The position numbers and the translations under genes were made by a program. From assembly GCA_021793595.1 (NCBI GenBank), contig JAJYSL010000027.1, forward strand, positions 1 through 34,748: 34,748 nucleotides of DNA, given 5' to 3'. Under the pieces are notes generated by a model. It had not been told where the DNA came from. It did not search any database and saw nothing but the letters and a program-made list of their open reading frames with translations. Source of the DNA: Acidobacteriota bacterium. GTDB taxonomy: Bacteria > Acidobacteriota > Terriglobia > Terriglobales > Acidobacteriaceae. The stretch's first letter is position 1; each line of letters begins with the position of its first letter. Below are positions 33,209 to 34,748 of this stretch, in pieces.

Positions 33209-34129
33209 TTACGGAAGCTGCCGAGCTAGATTCTCAAGATACGCCGCCGTTTGATTGACTGTGCGGACATTTAATTCTGGATCGCCTACTGGGGAAGACC
33301 AGAATGTATTCAACATTTCCGTAAAGGATTCTGGCGGCAGGAGAGAAGCTTTTTGAAGTCTCCACCTAAGTTCTTCGCGAAATTCTGTGGCCTGCCCTAA
33401 ATACTTTTCGCGTATCAAAGCAGCCAATTGTGTTTGGTTCTTCTCGTCTATCTCCCGTCCCTCTTCGCCGAGCTTGCGAGCTTGTTCCGGAGTAATGCTA
33501 TGAAGGTCAATCGCCGCGCGTATATGCTCGGATCGTTGATCTCGTTGCATCTCGTCTTCCTGCTCCGTAGAACTCGCAAATTCTCTGAGCTGATTAGCAA
33601 ACCCAATGACTGATCCCCGCAAAGACTCGTTACTAACGTCCTTGTACCTCATAATCCGATGTGGAATGTCCGCCACAACGCAATCTTTAATGGCTTCGTT
33701 GCCCGTAATCCTATTGCGATCACTCTGGTGATCGACTTTAACATTCAGCGGCACATTGATCGCACGGGTGCCCGAAACAACGTTGCCGTTTGAGCCGTTA
33801 TCAATCAATATTGTCGCCCCTGAATCGGGAGTTGCAGAGTTGGCTTGAACTAGAGCATAGACCTGATCCATTTCGGCTTTCAGTTCCACAAGGTCAGGCT
33901 GCTTATCAAGAATCTTTTTGAGGAGACTGGGAATGCTCTTTAGAATTCGCTGCTGTCTTGGTGTGAGAGATGAGCACTTTATATCGACCGATCCAGTGAG
34001 CGCCACGACATTGCTGCATGTACTCTGATCCGATTTTTGCCTTATGTCGGGTGTCGTTTGGCAAAAGGAAAAAGTCGGAACCAACAAAATTGCGAGACAG
34101 CTGATTCTTCTGAAACTATCTTTGATCAT
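33209..34129 (-). CDS. Exported protein of unknown function (306 aa)
   Basis: The protein has a signal peptide (ISCLAILLVPTFSFCQ), then a cysteine-bounded segment STCSNVVALTGSVDIKCSSL, a helical region with LKSIPSLLKKILDKQPDLVE, and a Gln/Glu/Arg-rich C-terminal half. I do not recognise a domain. ATG 34129 has a strong GGGAGGG SD located inside the end of the upstream gene; the two overlap by 14 bp, so they are coupled. The DNA looks more A+T-rich than the core genes, consistent with an accessory cassette placed between the RAYT element and lexA. Confidence 0.75.
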   Translation of the reverse strand: MIKDSFRRISCLAILLVPTFSFCQTTPDIRQKSDQSTCSNVVALTGSVDIKCSSLTPRQQRILKSIPSLLKKILDKQPDLVELKAEMDQVYALVQANSATPDSGATILIDNGSNGNVVSGTRAINVPLNVKVDHQSDRNRITGNEAIKDCVVADIPHRIMRYKDVSNESLRGSVIGFANQLREFASSTEQEDEMQRDQRSEHIRAAIDLHSITPEQARKLGEEGREIDEKNQTQLAALIREKYLGQATEFREELRWRLQKASLLPPESFTEMLNTFWSSPVGDPELNVRTVNQTAAYLENLARQLP

Positions 34130-34586
34130 GCTTGCCCTCCCGAGGCAGACAATTCAACGTCACATTTCCACCGGCCACCACGTTGTTGCAGTTACCGCCG
34201 AATGCTTGCTGATCGATGGTTGGGAGTCCAGGAGCCGTCGGCACCGGTGGCGGAGCGATTTGGTCGACTGTTTTTTGCAGAGCTTTCTGTTCACACAACC
34301 AGTTAGTAAGGATGGACCTTCCGTAGAATCCCGCGCATAGAAGCAAAATGACGCCCCCCGCCGCAATCCCTGATCGTGTACCTGAACCCTTAGGGCGGTA
34401 ACGCACGGCAGCCGCCAATAAAGCCATCGCATAAAGGCTATAAGCTGCCCAAAGGACTCCAATTGCTGCTCCTATGCTTTGAACTCCACTAAGGGAAATG
34501 GCGGCAAATACAACCGCAACAATCACTGCGATAACGGCGCTGCCAAGAAGAGCGAGGACCAAGCGAGCCGCTTTGTCGAGATTCAT
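34116..34586 (-). CDS. Three-TM membrane protein with C-terminal Cys motif, unknown function
   Basis: The 156-residue protein has three hydrophobic helices (ALLGSAVIAVIVAVVFAAIS; IGAAIGVLWAAYSLYAMALL; AAGGVILLLCAGFY), then a Pro-rich stretch APPPVPTAPGLP and a C-terminal GNCNNVVAGGNVTLNCLPR. This last motif is closely similar to one in the next gene's product. ATG 34586 is preferred over GTG 34604 because of an AGAGGA SD about 9 nt upstream. The stop lies inside the start of the downstream gene. No family is recognised; the Cys motif probably faces the periplasm or cell exterior. Confidence 0.7.
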   Translation of the reverse strand: MNLDKAARLVLALLGSAVIAVIVAVVFAAISLSGVQSIGAAIGVLWAAYSLYAMALLAAAVRYRPKGSGTRSGIAAGGVILLLCAGFYGRSILTNWLCEQKALQKTVDQIAPPPVPTAPGLPTIDQQAFGGNCNNVVAGGNVTLNCLPREGKHDQR

Positions 34587-34649
34587 ATGTCGCAATCCTC
34601 TCACCGTGTACTACCTTGCGTCACTCCACCAAAATCTGCAAAACTCTCC

Positions 34650-34678
34650 TTGCAATTTCGCCTTTCATTCGCTAGACT
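34650..34678 (+). promoter_or_regulatory. Sigma-70-type promoter of lexA
   Basis: TTGCAA (34650-34655) and TAGACT (34673-34678) are separated by 17 bp. The start point would fall only a few bases before ATG 34688, so the message may be almost leaderless. TGCAA-N8-TTGCA (34637-34654), an inverted repeat, overlaps the -35 and could be an autoregulatory operator. Confidence 0.5.
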
Positions 34679-34687
34679 GCAGGCACC

Positions 34688-34748
34688 ATGGCAATCACCA
34701 AGCGTCAAAAAGAGGTCCTCGATTTTATTCGGAATTTCGTCGAGCGCT
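34688..34748 (+). CDS. lexA: SOS repressor LexA, first 20 codons (cut by window edge)
   Basis: The visible N-terminus MAITKRQKEVLDFIRNFVER matches the start of the LexA winged-helix DNA-binding domain, whose TxRQxEVLxFI signature is highly conserved. LexA represses SOS genes and cleaves itself when RecA filaments form. The protease domain lies outside the window. The call rests on only 20 residues, but they are diagnostic. Confidence 0.85.
   Translation, partial: MAITKRQKEVLDFIRNFVER

Overview
The window looks like a chromosomal segment from an Acidobacteriota bacterium, most likely of the Terriglobia (Koribacter/Acidobacteriaceae-type) lineage. This is inference from gene content: a Tol-Pal operon whose Pal carries an Ig-like domain, an amino-sugar/deoxysugar catabolic operon with RhaT, AGE and NagA homologues, a stress cluster of UspA, DUF308, P-type ATPase and SQR-like genes, a cysteine-type CcmE, and a REP-associated transposase. 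The DNA is G+C-rich with few tandem repeats, and no rRNA, tRNA or CRISPR array was seen.

Layout. 1-1020: 5' part of recN (minus). 1178-6643: tolQ, tolR, a TolA/TonB-like gene, tolB, pal and cpoB, a complete envelope-constriction operon. 6697-9530: a small hydrophilic ORF, a TauE/SafE permease, a flavin-binding PNPOx-like protein and a membrane-anchored alpha/beta-hydrolase fold protein that lacks the nucleophile. 9542-17453: seven co-directional genes (atypical SDR, DHDPS/NanA-fold aldolase, Gfo/Idh/MocA oxidoreductase, exported toroid protein, AGE epimerase, NagA, RhaT-like transporter) that read as one carbohydrate pathway resembling sialate/amino-sugar catabolism but without kinase or deaminase. 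17465-21601 (minus): 3-hydroxybutyrate dehydrogenase, DUF308/HdeD protein, tandem UspA protein and a nitronate monooxygenase/PfaD-like enzyme. 21867-24474: protoporphyrinogen oxidase and a radical SAM/SPASM enzyme, overlapping by 161 bp.

24597-31551 is the most mosaic part: an accessory DUF6680-like plus GrlR-like pair; two separate fragments of a P-type ATPase 3' end flanking a duplicated HPP-type membrane protein gene; then an apparent operon of intact P1B ATPase (TPCP motif), SQR-like flavoprotein and a 50-residue small protein that is easily missed. Divergent from it lie ccmE (CxxxY type) and ccmC. 32520-33144 is a REP-flanked tyrosine transposase with a frameshift at a G6 run. 33209-34586 is a translationally coupled pair of unknown exported/membrane proteins sharing a cysteine-bounded motif, and lexA begins at 34688.

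The most interesting regulatory signal is a repeated Crp/Fnr-type palindrome, (T/A)GTGA-N6-TCACT, found upstream of the UspA-DUF308 operon, between the PfaD-like gene and hemG, and between the ATPase-SQR operon and ccmE. It suggests one Crp/Fnr-family regulator links stress, haem and sulfide/metal functions here, plausibly in response to oxygen or redox state. Both window ends carry SOS genes (recN, lexA), and a perfect palindrome lies upstream of recN.
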